DNA of 64,000 nt, taken from assembly GCF_001724135.1 (NCBI RefSeq), contig NZ_MEDS01000025.1, positions 248,001-312,000 on the forward strand, given 5' to 3'. The first letter of the stretch is position 1. Each line of letters opens with the position of its first letter. Position numbers and translations under genes: made by a program. Origin of the DNA: Comamonas sp. SCN 65-56. GTDB taxonomy: Bacteria > Pseudomonadota > Gammaproteobacteria > Burkholderiales > Burkholderiaceae_C. Shown one piece after another: positions 30,031 through 40,648 of the stretch. Below the pieces are notes generated by a model. It had not been told where the DNA came from, did not search any database, and saw only the letters and a list, made by a program, of their open reading frames with translations.

Positions 30031-31242
30031 TTAGGCTGCAACGAGCCGTACCGGAAGGGTGTCGAAGGCACGCAAGGTGTTGTTCAGGCGGCGCGAATGC
30101 GGCCCGGCAAACTCGATACGCTTGACGCGTTTGGCCAGAGCCGTGAGGATCAATTCACCCTCCAGGCGCGCAATCGCCTGGCCAACGCAGCCATGGATGC
30201 CGGTGCCGAAGGCGGTGTGTCCAACGGGCTTGCGAGCAATGTCGTAGGTGTCGGCATTGGGCCACTTGCGCGGATCCCGGTTGGCAGACGCCAGCATGCA
30301 CAAAACCTTGGTTTGCGCCTGGATCGGGATACCCGCAATCTCGCAATCGGTGTTGGCGGTGCGAAAGAAGGTCTGCACCGTGGATTCCCAGCGCAGCGCT
30401 TCCTCGAAGGCTTGACGCGCCAGCGATGGATCGGCGTGCAGCTTGGCGTATTCCTCGGGGTGATGGGCGAGCGCATAGATGGCATTGCCCAGGCTGTTGA
30501 TCGTCGTGTCCAAGCCGGCGGAAAGCAGCGAGCGCACCAACATCGGCGCTTGCTCCATCGTGATCTCGCCGGCTTCGGCGGCTTGCCAGATCTGGTCACC
30601 GAAGCCGCCGGGACGCAAGTTCGCGCGGTCGCATTGCTGCATGATCCACTGGGTCACGGGGATCACGCGTTCAACCGATTTTTCGAACACCTCATTGCGC
30701 GGCCCCATGGAGTTGAACACCATGTCGCCGTAGAGCAGGAGGTTCTCACGCCCTTGTGCCGCTATGCCGATCGAGTCGGCGAAGACCTTCAGCGGGAAGG
30801 GGTTGGCCACCTCGGCCATCCAGTCAATCGAGCCATTGGCCTGGTTGCGCTCCAGCGCCTGATCCAGCACGCGCTCCGCCTCGGCGGCAAAGTCTGCGCG
30901 AATCTGCATCACGGTCTTGGGGCTCATCACGCGCGAGAGGATTGCCCGGGTGGCGGTATGCAGTGGCGCGTCGGCTTCCAGAATCAGGCTCTTGGGACGA
31001 AACGGCTCTTCGGTGTTGAAGTTCGCCAACCCCACGCCGGCGCCGGAAATGAAGGTCTGCGCGTTGTTGAAGACGGCATGGATTTCCTGGTGGCGGGCGC
31101 AGACCACGACCGTGGGATAGGCCTTCAGGCGCACCACCGGCCCGGTGTCGCGCATCAAGGTGTGCATCGGGTAAGGGTCGGCGAGGTTTTCCGGCGCATA
31201 GGGGTCAACGTCGAGGACCGGGATATCGCTGTGCTCGTTCAT
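30031..31242 (-). CDS. CYP199A-like cytochrome P450, probable para-substituted benzoate monooxygenase
   Basis: A 403-residue class I P450. Landmarks: oxygen-binding SAGLDTT (241-247), ExxR at 281-284 and haem-ligand FGTGIHGCVG with Cys352. Long stretches match my recollection of CYP199A2/CYP199A4 from Rhodopseudomonas palustris, including SLILEAD, QRPNL/RANLRPGGFG, LLVRSLLSAGLDTT, VQTFFRT and LEGE. Residues that hold the substrate carboxylate in CYP199A4 (Arg92, Ser95, Arg243, Ser244) align with Arg82, Ser85, Arg237 and Ser238 here. CYP199A4 O-demethylates 4-methoxybenzoate to 4-hydroxybenzoate. Phe185 of CYP199A4 aligns with Met179, so the pocket near the para group may differ. The ATG at 31242 has AAGGAA upstream. 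Confidence 0.9.
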   Translation of the reverse strand: MNEHSDIPVLDVDPYAPENLADPYPMHTLMRDTGPVVRLKAYPTVVVCARHQEIHAVFNNAQTFISGAGVGLANFNTEEPFRPKSLILEADAPLHTATRAILSRVMSPKTVMQIRADFAAEAERVLDQALERNQANGSIDWMAEVANPFPLKVFADSIGIAAQGRENLLLYGDMVFNSMGPRNEVFEKSVERVIPVTQWIMQQCDRANLRPGGFGDQIWQAAEAGEITMEQAPMLVRSLLSAGLDTTINSLGNAIYALAHHPEEYAKLHADPSLARQAFEEALRWESTVQTFFRTANTDCEIAGIPIQAQTKVLCMLASANRDPRKWPNADTYDIARKPVGHTAFGTGIHGCVGQAIARLEGELILTALAKRVKRIEFAGPHSRRLNNTLRAFDTLPVRLVAA

Positions 31243-31258
31243 GGTGTTCCTTTCAATC

Positions 31259-31978
31259 TCAGGAGTGAGAGACGCCCACCAGGCGTCCCAGGGCTTCGGC
31301 GTCCTGCCGCAACTGCTCGGCAGGCCCGTCATGGATGACCTTGCCGCGCGAGAGCACCACGGCGCGATCGGTTTGCTGCAGGGCTTCGCGCACCTGCTGC
31401 TCGACGATGACCAGTGTCAAATCGCGCTCGCTTACCATGCGACTGAAGGCGCGCAGCAGTTCCTGGCGGATCAGCGGTGCCAGGCCTTCCAGCGGCTCAT
31501 CCAGCATCAGCAGGCGCGGGCGACCCAGCAGCGCGCGGGCGACCGACACCATCTGCTGTTCGCCGCCGCTGAGCTGAGCGCCACCGTTGGCACGGCGCTC
31601 GGCCAGCCGGGGAAACAGGTCGTAGGCTTCATCGAGCGCCTGTCGGCTTCGGTGCTTGAGGCCGGCCAACAGGTTCTCCTCCACCGTCAGAGACGGGAAG
31701 ACATCCCGTGTCTGCGGCACCAGGCCGAGCCCGCGCATGGCGCGCTGCGGCGTGCTCAGACCGCTCACATCTTCACCCTCGAAGCGGATCTGTCCGCCTT
31801 GCAGTTGCGCCAGCCCCATCACGGTGGCCAGCGTCGTGGTTTTGCCAACGCCGTTGCGCCCGATCAGCGCCAGCTTCTCGCCGTGCTGCACCGTCAGGCT
31901 CAGGCCGTCGAGCACCGTCACCGGGCCGTAGCCCGCGACGACATTGGAGAGTTCGAGCAAAGGTGTCGCCACGGTCAA
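31259..31978 (-). CDS. livF: Liv-type ABC transporter ATPase LivF (system 2)
   Basis: A 239-residue ABC ATPase: Walker A GRNGVGKTT, signature LSGGEQQMV, Walker B LLMLDEPLEGLAP. The start is a TTG whose bases overlap the livG stop (TTGA). It lies 16 bases before the P450 gene, so transporter and monooxygenase are one operon. Confidence 0.9.
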   Translation of the reverse strand: MTVATPLLELSNVVAGYGPVTVLDGLSLTVQHGEKLALIGRNGVGKTTTLATVMGLAQLQGGQIRFEGEDVSGLSTPQRAMRGLGLVPQTRDVFPSLTVEENLLAGLKHRSRQALDEAYDLFPRLAERRANGGAQLSGGEQQMVSVARALLGRPRLLMLDEPLEGLAPLIRQELLRAFSRMVSERDLTLVIVEQQVREALQQTDRAVVLSRGKVIHDGPAEQLRQDAEALGRLVGVSHS

Positions 31979-32718
31979 TCTCCCAGGTAGGCGCTGCGCA
32001 CGACCGGGTCGGCCTGGATGTCGGCGGGCGTGCCGCTGGCAATCACCGCGCCCTCGGCCAGCACCACGATGCGCCGCGCCAGGCGAAACACCAGATCCAT
32101 GTCGTGCTCGATGATCAGGACAGCAAGCTCTGGCGGCAGTGCATCGAGCGCGGCCAGCAGGCGCGCGCCTTCGCCTTGGGGCACGCCTGCCATCGGCTCG
32201 TCCAGGAGCAAGACCTTGGGCTTGAGCGCCATGGCCAGTGCCAGCTCCACCAGGCGCTGCTCGCCGTAGGCCAGCCTCTCGGTCGGCCAGGCGGCTCTCT
32301 CACCCAAACCGAGCGCATCCAGAATGCCTTGCGCCTCCTGCGCCAGCAATGGGTAGTCGTCAATCGAGCGCCAGAAGCGCCCGGTCAGGTCGGAACGCTC
32401 GAACAGCGCCAACTCCACCTGACGCCTGACCGCCAGATGCGGTGCCAGCGTGGTGATCTGAAAGGTGCGCACCAAACCCTTGCGCACGCGCTCGGCCTGG
32501 CTCAGACCGGTCACGTCGTGCGATTGCAGGTGCACTGAGCCACTGCTGGGCGCGACCGTGCCGCTGATCTGGTTGACCAGCGTGGTCTTGCCCGCACCAT
32601 TGGGGCCAATCAGCGCCAGGCGGTCACCGCGCGCCAGTTGCAGCGACACATCGCGCGTGACATGCAAGCCACCGTAGTGCTTGTCCAGGTGCCTGACCTC
32701 CAGCACGACCGCGCTCAT
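31975..32718 (-). CDS. livG: Liv-type ABC transporter ATPase LivG (system 2)
   Basis: A 247-residue ABC ATPase with GPNGAGKTT, VRTFQITTLAP, the LAYGEQRLVELA signature loop, VLLLDEPMAGV and IIEHDMD. ATGA overlap with livM. The frame is open upstream into livM but that part is not coding. Confidence 0.9.
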   Translation of the reverse strand: MSAVVLEVRHLDKHYGGLHVTRDVSLQLARGDRLALIGPNGAGKTTLVNQISGTVAPSSGSVHLQSHDVTGLSQAERVRKGLVRTFQITTLAPHLAVRRQVELALFERSDLTGRFWRSIDDYPLLAQEAQGILDALGLGERAAWPTERLAYGEQRLVELALAMALKPKVLLLDEPMAGVPQGEGARLLAALDALPPELAVLIIEHDMDLVFRLARRIVVLAEGAVIASGTPADIQADPVVRSAYLGD

Positions 32719-33692
32719 GCTGTCCTCCGTGCCTGAAACCGCAGCCACAGCGCCCGCCATTGACGCGGCGGAAAGATCACCACGATCATCAGCGCGCCAC
32801 CAATCACGAACAGCCAGTGGTAGGGATTGATCGATGCGGCCGTGTGGTGCAAGAGCGTGAAGACCACGGCGCCGATCACGGCTCCATTGAGCGTGCCGGT
32901 GCCGCCCAGAATCAGCATCACCAGAATCTCCGCCGACAGCGCAAACGACAGACTGTCCAGCGCCACGATTCCGTTGATCTGCGCCGACAGCGCCCCGGCG
33001 ACACCGGCCAGCGCGCCGGCAAACACGTACATGCCCAGCAGGCGCTTGAACACCGGCGTGCCCAGGGCCGCCATGCGCGCGCGGTTTTCGTGGACGCCGC
33101 GTACCGCCAGACCAAACGGCGACTGCACCAGGCGCTTGGCGAGCCAAAAACCGATGCCCAGCACGGCGATGACGTAGAGCGCGCCGATACGCCCTTCCAG
33201 ATCGAACTCGAAGACGCCGAACAGAGGCGACATCGTGAAATTGCTCAGCCCGTCGTCCCCACCCGTCCACGGGCGCATCTTCTGGGCCAGGTTCGCGCAG
33301 ATCTGCACCACCGCCACGGTCAGCATGAGGAAGGTAAACCCCTGGTAGCGCAGGAGAAACAGGCCAGTGATCAACGCCAGGCTCGCGCCCACCCCCATGG
33401 CAACGACCAACCCCAGCAAGGGATCTCCGGAAACGCGCCCGGCAAAAATGCCTGCCGCATAGGCACCCACGCCGAAGAAGGTGCCATGACCCAGGGTGGC
33501 GAGCCCCGCGACGCCTACCACCAGATCGAGCGATACGACGAGCAGCGCCATGATGGCAATGTGGCTGAGCAGCCCCAGCTGGTCGGGAAACAAGACCCAG
33601 GCCAGCCCGGCCACGATCACCGTGAGCAAGGGTGCACGCCAGGCGGGCGCCTGTGCCAGCGCATTCGCCGAACGAAAAGAAAATAGCTGCAT
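32715..33692 (-). CDS. livM: Liv-type ABC transporter permease LivM (system 2)
   Basis: A 325-residue polytopic protein with VVGVAGLATLGHGTFFGVGAY and MLILGGTGTLNGAVIGA, the LivM landmarks, and about ten helices. It starts at MQLFSFRS, 5 bases after the livH stop. Confidence 0.9.
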   Translation of the reverse strand: MQLFSFRSANALAQAPAWRAPLLTVIVAGLAWVLFPDQLGLLSHIAIMALLVVSLDLVVGVAGLATLGHGTFFGVGAYAAGIFAGRVSGDPLLGLVVAMGVGASLALITGLFLLRYQGFTFLMLTVAVVQICANLAQKMRPWTGGDDGLSNFTMSPLFGVFEFDLEGRIGALYVIAVLGIGFWLAKRLVQSPFGLAVRGVHENRARMAALGTPVFKRLLGMYVFAGALAGVAGALSAQINGIVALDSLSFALSAEILVMLILGGTGTLNGAVIGAVVFTLLHHTAASINPYHWLFVIGGALMIVVIFPPRQWRALWLRFQARRTA

Positions 33693-33697
33693 GCGCT

Positions 33698-34555
33698 TTA
33701 CCGCCTCAAAAGGCCATTGGGCCGCCAGACGAGCAACAGAGCCATGGCGACGAAGAACGCAATCGAGCCCCAGCCCTCGGTGAAATAGTTGGTCGCCGTC
33801 TCCAGCATGCCCAGCAAGACGGCAGCGGCCAGCGCCCCCATCAGGCTGCCCATGCCGCCCACGGCCACCACCACCAGCACCAGCACCAGGTACTTGAGCG
33901 CGTAATAAGGCTCCAGCGGCATCAGCTCCGCGCCGAGGACACCGCCGAGCGCCGCCAGCCCCGCGCCAAAGGCAAAGGTGGCGCACTGCACGACCCGGAT
34001 GGGAATGCCCAGCGTGGCCGCCGTGGCCGGGTGATCGACTGCCGCACGCAGCCAGACACCAAAACGCGTCTTGCCGATCACCTGCGCCGACAGCAGCGCC
34101 ACGGCTATGCCCACGAGCACCACGACGATGCGTTGCACCGGAATCACCCGGAACCCGAGATCCACCGATGCCGTCAGCGCTGCCGGCAGGGCAATGAGCT
34201 GCACCTGAGGGCCGGCAATGGCATTGATCGTCGCGATCAAGACGTAGGTCAGGCCGAAGGTGAACAGCACCTGGTCAAGCTCGGAGCGCCGGTAAAGATG
34301 GCGCAGGATCAACGCTTCCAGCACTGCGCCCACCAGCGCCGTCACGACCAGGGCGAGTGGCAGCGCAACGAAGAACGACCAGTCCCACTCGCGCGTCAGC
34401 GCTGCCGTGAGGTAGCCGCCGATCATGGCGAAAGCGCCATGCGCCAGGTTGATGAAACGCATCAACCCCAGCGTGATGGACATGCCGACGGCGATGATGA
34501 AGAGCACCATGCCGTAGGTCAGCCCATCGATCAGGATGTTTCCAAGCAATTGCAT
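33698..34555 (-). CDS. livH: Liv-type ABC transporter permease LivH (system 2)
   Basis: A 285-residue permease with ITLGLMRFINLAHGAFAMIGGY and VGGMGSLMGALAAAVLLGMLE. It follows the binding-protein gene by 36 bases. Its pattern of helices and loops mirrors system 1 at 17866. Confidence 0.9.
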   Translation of the reverse strand: MQLLGNILIDGLTYGMVLFIIAVGMSITLGLMRFINLAHGAFAMIGGYLTAALTREWDWSFFVALPLALVVTALVGAVLEALILRHLYRRSELDQVLFTFGLTYVLIATINAIAGPQVQLIALPAALTASVDLGFRVIPVQRIVVVLVGIAVALLSAQVIGKTRFGVWLRAAVDHPATAATLGIPIRVVQCATFAFGAGLAALGGVLGAELMPLEPYYALKYLVLVLVVVAVGGMGSLMGALAAAVLLGMLETATNYFTEGWGSIAFFVAMALLLVWRPNGLLRR

Positions 34556-34591
34556 GGCCAGCGTATCCGGGTCGTTCGATGTGGACGGCGC

Positions 34592-35764
34592 TTATTTACC
34601 GAGGCCGTGGTCCGTCTGATCGCCGAAATCCACGATTTCCTTGTTGACCAGTTCGTTGCCGGCACGCTCCACCTCGCGCAAATAGACATGCTGCGTGATA
34701 TGGCGGGTCTGTGGATCGATGTGCACCGGGCCGCGCGGGCTCTCCCACTTCAGCGCCTTGGCGGCCTCCAGCGCCTTCGCACCGTTCTTCTTGCCATCGG
34801 TGGCGGCAATCATCTTTTCGATGACATGCATGCCGTCCCAGGCACCTACCGAGGCGTAGTTGGCCACGGCGTTCTTGTCCTGCTTGGCCAGCGCCGCGAT
34901 GAAGGTCCGGTTCGCCTGCGAATCGTGCGCGGCCGAGTAGTGAAACGATGTTTTCAGCCCCAGCGCCGCGTCGCCGAACTTCTGCAGATCGAACTCGTCC
35001 ATCTCGGCGGTGGCGAGAAACTGGATACCCGCCTTGGCAAGACCGTTCTCGTTATAGCTCTTGACGAAGCCGAGATTGGGTGGGCCACCCGGCAAAAAGG
35101 TGTACACCGCCTGCGCGCCACTGGCCTTGATGCGCTGGATGAAGGGGCCAAAGTCGTTGGTCGCCATCGGCATGCGAATCGACTCCACCACCGTGCCGCC
35201 GCTCTTGGTGAATTCGGCTTTCCAGGCGGTCTCTGCATCGATGCCGGGACCGTAGTCCATCACCGCCGTCGCCACCTTGGTGATACCGTTTTTTGCCGCC
35301 CACTGCGCCAGCGGCACGGTCACCTGCCACAGGGTGTAACTGGTGCGCAGAAAGTACGGGCTCTTCTCGGTGATGGAAGACGTGGCGGCGTTGAAGATCA
35401 CGGTCGGCGTCTTCGCCTGGGTAATCAACGGGGCAATGGCCATCGCGTTGGGTGTGAACACCAGCCCGCCGAGGTAATCCACCTTGTCCTTGACCAAAAG
35501 CTCTTGCACCAGGGTTTTGGTTTGCCCGGGGTTGGGGCCGCCGGTGTCGCGATAGATCAGTTCCACCTCCTTGCCCGCGAACTTGCCGCCCTGGCTTGCC
35601 ACATAGGCCTCGGCGCCCGCCTTGAAGAGCACACCGTAGTGCGCGAACGGGCCGGAGAACGGACCCAGAATGCCAATCTTGACCGCGTCTGCGGCCAGAG
35701 CAGCGGATCCGACGGTGAGGGCAGCCGCCACGACAGCGGCACGCCGCCAGTTGAACAAGCTCAT
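34592..35764 (-). CDS. Periplasmic substrate-binding protein of Liv-type transporter (system 2)
   Basis: A 390-residue exported protein: signal peptide with AAVVAAALTVGSAALA, then KIGILGPFSGPFAHYGVLFKAG of the Peripla_BP_6 fold. Paralogous to the system 1 binding protein (shared NAATSS-TEKSPY, DYGPG-DAE and SPRGPVHIDPQTR). It is the first gene of the operon that also encodes the P450 chain, so the ligand is likely the P450 substrate, a para-substituted benzoate (inference). Confidence 0.88.
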   Translation of the reverse strand: MSLFNWRRAAVVAAALTVGSAALAADAVKIGILGPFSGPFAHYGVLFKAGAEAYVASQGGKFAGKEVELIYRDTGGPNPGQTKTLVQELLVKDKVDYLGGLVFTPNAMAIAPLITQAKTPTVIFNAATSSITEKSPYFLRTSYTLWQVTVPLAQWAAKNGITKVATAVMDYGPGIDAETAWKAEFTKSGGTVVESIRMPMATNDFGPFIQRIKASGAQAVYTFLPGGPPNLGFVKSYNENGLAKAGIQFLATAEMDEFDLQKFGDAALGLKTSFHYSAAHDSQANRTFIAALAKQDKNAVANYASVGAWDGMHVIEKMIAATDGKKNGAKALEAAKALKWESPRGPVHIDPQTRHITQHVYLREVERAGNELVNKEIVDFGDQTDHGLGK

Positions 35765-35815
35765 TGTTTGCTCCGAAGGGTTGGAAGACGACCGATGGCC
35801 AGGATCGGTTCAAGC

Positions 35816-35879
35816 GTCATTCGAACTAAGTTGCGAATGACACGAGTTGAAGTATCAACTAATTGCGTTTGCATATCAA
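35816..35879 (-). promoter_or_regulatory. Promoter and MarR-type operators of the transporter/P450 operon
   Basis: On the minus strand a -35 box TTGATA (35874-35879) and a -10-like GATACT (35851-35856) are 17 bases apart. A perfect inverted repeat AGTTGA-N4-TCAACT (35845-35860) covers the -10. A second perfect inverted repeat, GTCATTCG-N10-CGAATGAC (35816-35841), lies where transcription would start. The layout fits repression by the MarR protein encoded at the end of the operon. Promoter boxes are predicted by eye. Confidence 0.6.
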
Positions 35880-35949
35880 TCCGGGTTTTCCCTGAACGCG
35901 GTGGCACGCATTACCGGGCGATGCAGCGCGGCTGATCGTGCTGCCCGGA

Positions 35950-38081
<2,132 letters not shown>

Positions 38082-38104
38082 GGCACGGACAGCGCACGAC
38101 AAAC

Positions 38105-38143
38105 ACAAAGCCCGTCGGCTGCGGAGCACAGCGGGCTTTGTTT
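38105..38143 (+). terminator. Hairpin terminator between pobA and the convergent di-haem lipoprotein gene
   Basis: Perfect 10-base stem ACAAAGCCCG (38105-38114) / CGGGCTTTGT (38132-38141), followed by TT. Because A residues precede and T residues follow, it could end transcripts from both sides. Confidence 0.7.
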
Positions 38144-38156
38144 GGAGTGCAGGCGA

Positions 38157-39554
38157 TCAAAGCGACTTCAGGTATTCAACCAGATCGCTCTTCTGCGTCG
38201 CCGATAGGCCCAGGCTCTTGCGCGCGTTGTACATGTCCACCACTTCGGCAAGGTTGTCCGCCGAGCCATCGTGGAAGAACTTCTCGCCCAAGCTGGCCCG
38301 GAAACCGATCCCCGCAAGCGGCGAGGTCCGCCATTGCTGCGTGGCCGAGCGCTTCACGTAGTCCTGGTCGTTGGCGACGGAAGTGCCCTCGGCCGGGTGC
38401 AGCTTGCCTTGGGCGGCGTCGGTAAACGCATCACCCGCGTGGCAGCTGGCGCAGTTGGCCGCACCGCTGAACACCACTTGCCCGCGCGCCGCAGCGGCCG
38501 CGTCAAACGAGCCTGCGGGCGCCTTGGGCGCTGGCAGCGAGTATTGGTAGGCCTGCAATGCCGGCAACACACCGGTCACCCGGTCCGCCAGCTTGCCACC
38601 GTTGGTGTTGTCCACGTCGTGATAGCCGCCGAGCTTGCCCTGCAGTCGGCTGTCGGAGAACTTGCCTATGCCGCCCATCTGCGTCACGCTGACATAGCGG
38701 TTCCAGTACGCCACCGGGCCGGCCGGCTCATGCACGGCGTCGGCATCACCCGTGAAAATCGCCTTGGTCAAGGCCGCCAGACCATAGGCCGGCGGAATGA
38801 CCGTGGGGTTGCTGATGCCGTCGAAATTCCAGCGCGGATCGTATTTGCCCGGGCCCCAGGAATTGAGCTGATCGCGTGCCGCCTTGTTCGCGTCGCCCGC
38901 GAGCGCCGGCGACAGCGCGATGATGGCGCCCGGATTCAGATCCCGATTGGGATGGCCGTCCAAGCGATGCCCCACCACCCCCTTGAGTGCTTTACCGATA
39001 TCGCCGGGAAGGTCTTCTCTGGACACCGTCGAGTGGCACAGCGCGCAGGTGATGCCCATGCGATCCAGATGCTTCTTGCCGGCCGCATCCGTGCTGACCT
39101 CGCCCCTGATGCCCACCACGGCGTTCAACTCAAGCAATGCAAGCGTGCTTTGCGGGTCGTCCAGTGGCACATCCCCGGCCAGAATTGCTCCCGCCACGGC
39201 AGCCGGCAAGGCATCCAGATCGACCTTCACGCCGACCCCGGCCGCTGTCAGCGGGTCCACCGCTGCCTCGATCACCTCGTTCATCTTGAGCTGGTCGGTC
39301 CATTTGGCTTCGTCGCCAAACGTGTCGTTGCGAAACACATCCTGGCCCTGCCCAACAAGTTCCGGATGCAGGAACTGTGCTTGCGGCGGATCGGCCGGCG
39401 CCGGCGCCGGCGTGTTGTCATCACCACCACCAAAGCAGCCGCTCAGTCCCAGCGTTGCCGCAGCCGCAGACGCCAGCAACGCCGCCGTGAATACCGGGCG
39501 CTTCGCCCCGCGGCGCACGGTCGCAGGCCGTGATGTGCCATCGTTCTTTCGCAT
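38157..39554 (-). CDS. Di-haem c-type cytochrome lipoprotein
   Basis: A 465-residue protein. An N-terminal hydrophobic segment ends in the lipobox LSGC (Cys40), so it is probably a lipoprotein. Two haem sites: CALCH (170-174) and CASCH (368-372), the second in a C-terminal domain like bacterial di-haem peroxidases (FFHDGSADNLAEVVDMYN). Between them is a long unassigned domain. Likely a periplasmic electron-transfer protein or oxidase; substrate unknown. It is convergent with pobA and not obviously part of the aromatic operons. Confidence 0.8.
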   Translation of the reverse strand: MRKNDGTSRPATVRRGAKRPVFTAALLASAAAATLGLSGCFGGGDDNTPAPAPADPPQAQFLHPELVGQGQDVFRNDTFGDEAKWTDQLKMNEVIEAAVDPLTAAGVGVKVDLDALPAAVAGAILAGDVPLDDPQSTLALLELNAVVGIRGEVSTDAAGKKHLDRMGITCALCHSTVSREDLPGDIGKALKGVVGHRLDGHPNRDLNPGAIIALSPALAGDANKAARDQLNSWGPGKYDPRWNFDGISNPTVIPPAYGLAALTKAIFTGDADAVHEPAGPVAYWNRYVSVTQMGGIGKFSDSRLQGKLGGYHDVDNTNGGKLADRVTGVLPALQAYQYSLPAPKAPAGSFDAAAAARGQVVFSGAANCASCHAGDAFTDAAQGKLHPAEGTSVANDQDYVKRSATQQWRTSPLAGIGFRASLGEKFFHDGSADNLAEVVDMYNARKSLGLSATQKSDLVEYLKSL

Positions 39555-39775
39555 GTTCTCGCTCCTCAGATTTGTCGATACCGGATCCGCTTGGACAGGC
39601 ACCATCAGCCCGCGCAAGGGCACTTGCACAGCGCGCACGCCTTTGCGTTTTCCAGCCGTTGGCATGGAGCGCAAACGCAGTGACCCGCCGTGTTTAGATG
39701 GCACCACTTCTAGATGCGTTTCAGGCTGAAGGCATGCGGCGCCGCGCCGCCAGGGCCGCACGGCACAATCGGCGC
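39555..39775. promoter_or_regulatory. Divergent intergenic region, di-haem lipoprotein / MBL hydrolase
   Basis: 221 bases with no gene, between two divergent starts. It should hold both promoters; I see no clear consensus box or dyad. Confidence 0.4.
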
Positions 39776-40414
39776 ATGCTGCATTACCACACCGTCCCCG
39801 TCACGCCGTTCGCGCAGAACTGCTCCCTGCTCTGGTGCGACCAGACGATGCAGGCGGCCGTCATCGACCCAGGGGGCGATCTCGATCACGTCCTGGCGCA
39901 AGCGAAGCAGCGCGGGCTGGCACTGAAAGCCATCTGGCTCACGCATGCGCACATCGACCATGCCGGTGGCGCGGGCGAGCTGGCCGAGCGCCTGCAACTG
40001 CCCATCATCGGCCCGCAGGAGGGCGACCAGTTCTGGATCGACGGCCTGCCGCAGCAAAGCGCGATGTTTGGTTTTCCGCCCGCCCGGGCGTTCACCCCGA
40101 CGCGCTGGCTGCACGACGGCGACGAGGTCACGATTGGCCACGAAACCCTGCGGGTGCGCCACTGCCCAGGCCATACGCCAGGCCACGTGGTGTTCCACGC
40201 GCCGCAGATAGAGCGCTGCTTCGTCGGCGACGTGCTGTTCGCGGGCAGCATAGGCCGCACCGACTTTCCCCAGGGCAACCACCAGCAGCTGATCGACAGC
40301 ATCACCCAGCGCCTGTGGCCCATGGGGGATGGCACGGTGTTCATTCCTGGGCACGGGCCGGAGAGCAGCTTCGGGCAGGAGCGGCGCACCAATCCTTTTG
40401 TCGGCGGCACCTGA
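39776..40414 (+). CDS. Metallo-beta-lactamase-fold hydrolase (glyoxalase II-like)
   Basis: A 212-residue MBL protein with the metal-binding motif THAHIDHAGG (HxHxDH), a further His in RHCPGHTPGHV, Asp in CFVGDVLFAGSIGRTDFP and the final His in FIPGHGPES. This set is typical of the short glyoxalase II-like group (YcbL), which hydrolyses thioesters such as S-lactoylglutathione analogues. It lacks the long C-terminal glutathione-binding domain of true GloB. Substrate not known. Confidence 0.87.
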   Translation: MLHYHTVPVTPFAQNCSLLWCDQTMQAAVIDPGGDLDHVLAQAKQRGLALKAIWLTHAHIDHAGGAGELAERLQLPIIGPQEGDQFWIDGLPQQSAMFGFPPARAFTPTRWLHDGDEVTIGHETLRVRHCPGHTPGHVVFHAPQIERCFVGDVLFAGSIGRTDFPQGNHQQLIDSITQRLWPMGDGTVFIPGHGPESSFGQERRTNPFVGGT

Positions 40415-40460
40415 ATCGATAGCTGCAAACGCTTGCAGGATGGGCGCAAACCAGCATTTT
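40415..40460 (+). repeat. GATAGCT-type intergenic repeat (diverged copy)
   Basis: Begins with ATCGATAGCTGC, then AACGCTTG, a spacer with GGGCGCAAACCAGCATTTT. It matches the order of the copy at 20961 but with a weaker second arm. Lies right after the MBL hydrolase stop, in the 200-base gap before the SulP gene, which otherwise shows nothing I recognise. Confidence 0.5.
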
Positions 40461-40648
40461 CAGCAAAAACCAAGGCTGCGCACACACGAGGCGTACACTG
40501 CACCACACACCGGTTTGCACCATGTTCATCACCCCGCCCCTGACCCGCAAACGCCGCTTCATCACGCGGCTGCGGCATTGCGGGCCTCCGGACCGGCAAC
40601 ACACCCTTGGTGTTGGTTGCTGGTACCCCATCGTCCGGAGCAGTGTTC

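Noticed and set aside
33632-35935. Plus-strand 767-codon open frame opposite the Liv system 2 genes
   Set aside because: Antisense shadow; the minus-strand genes have clear family motifs and tight spacing.
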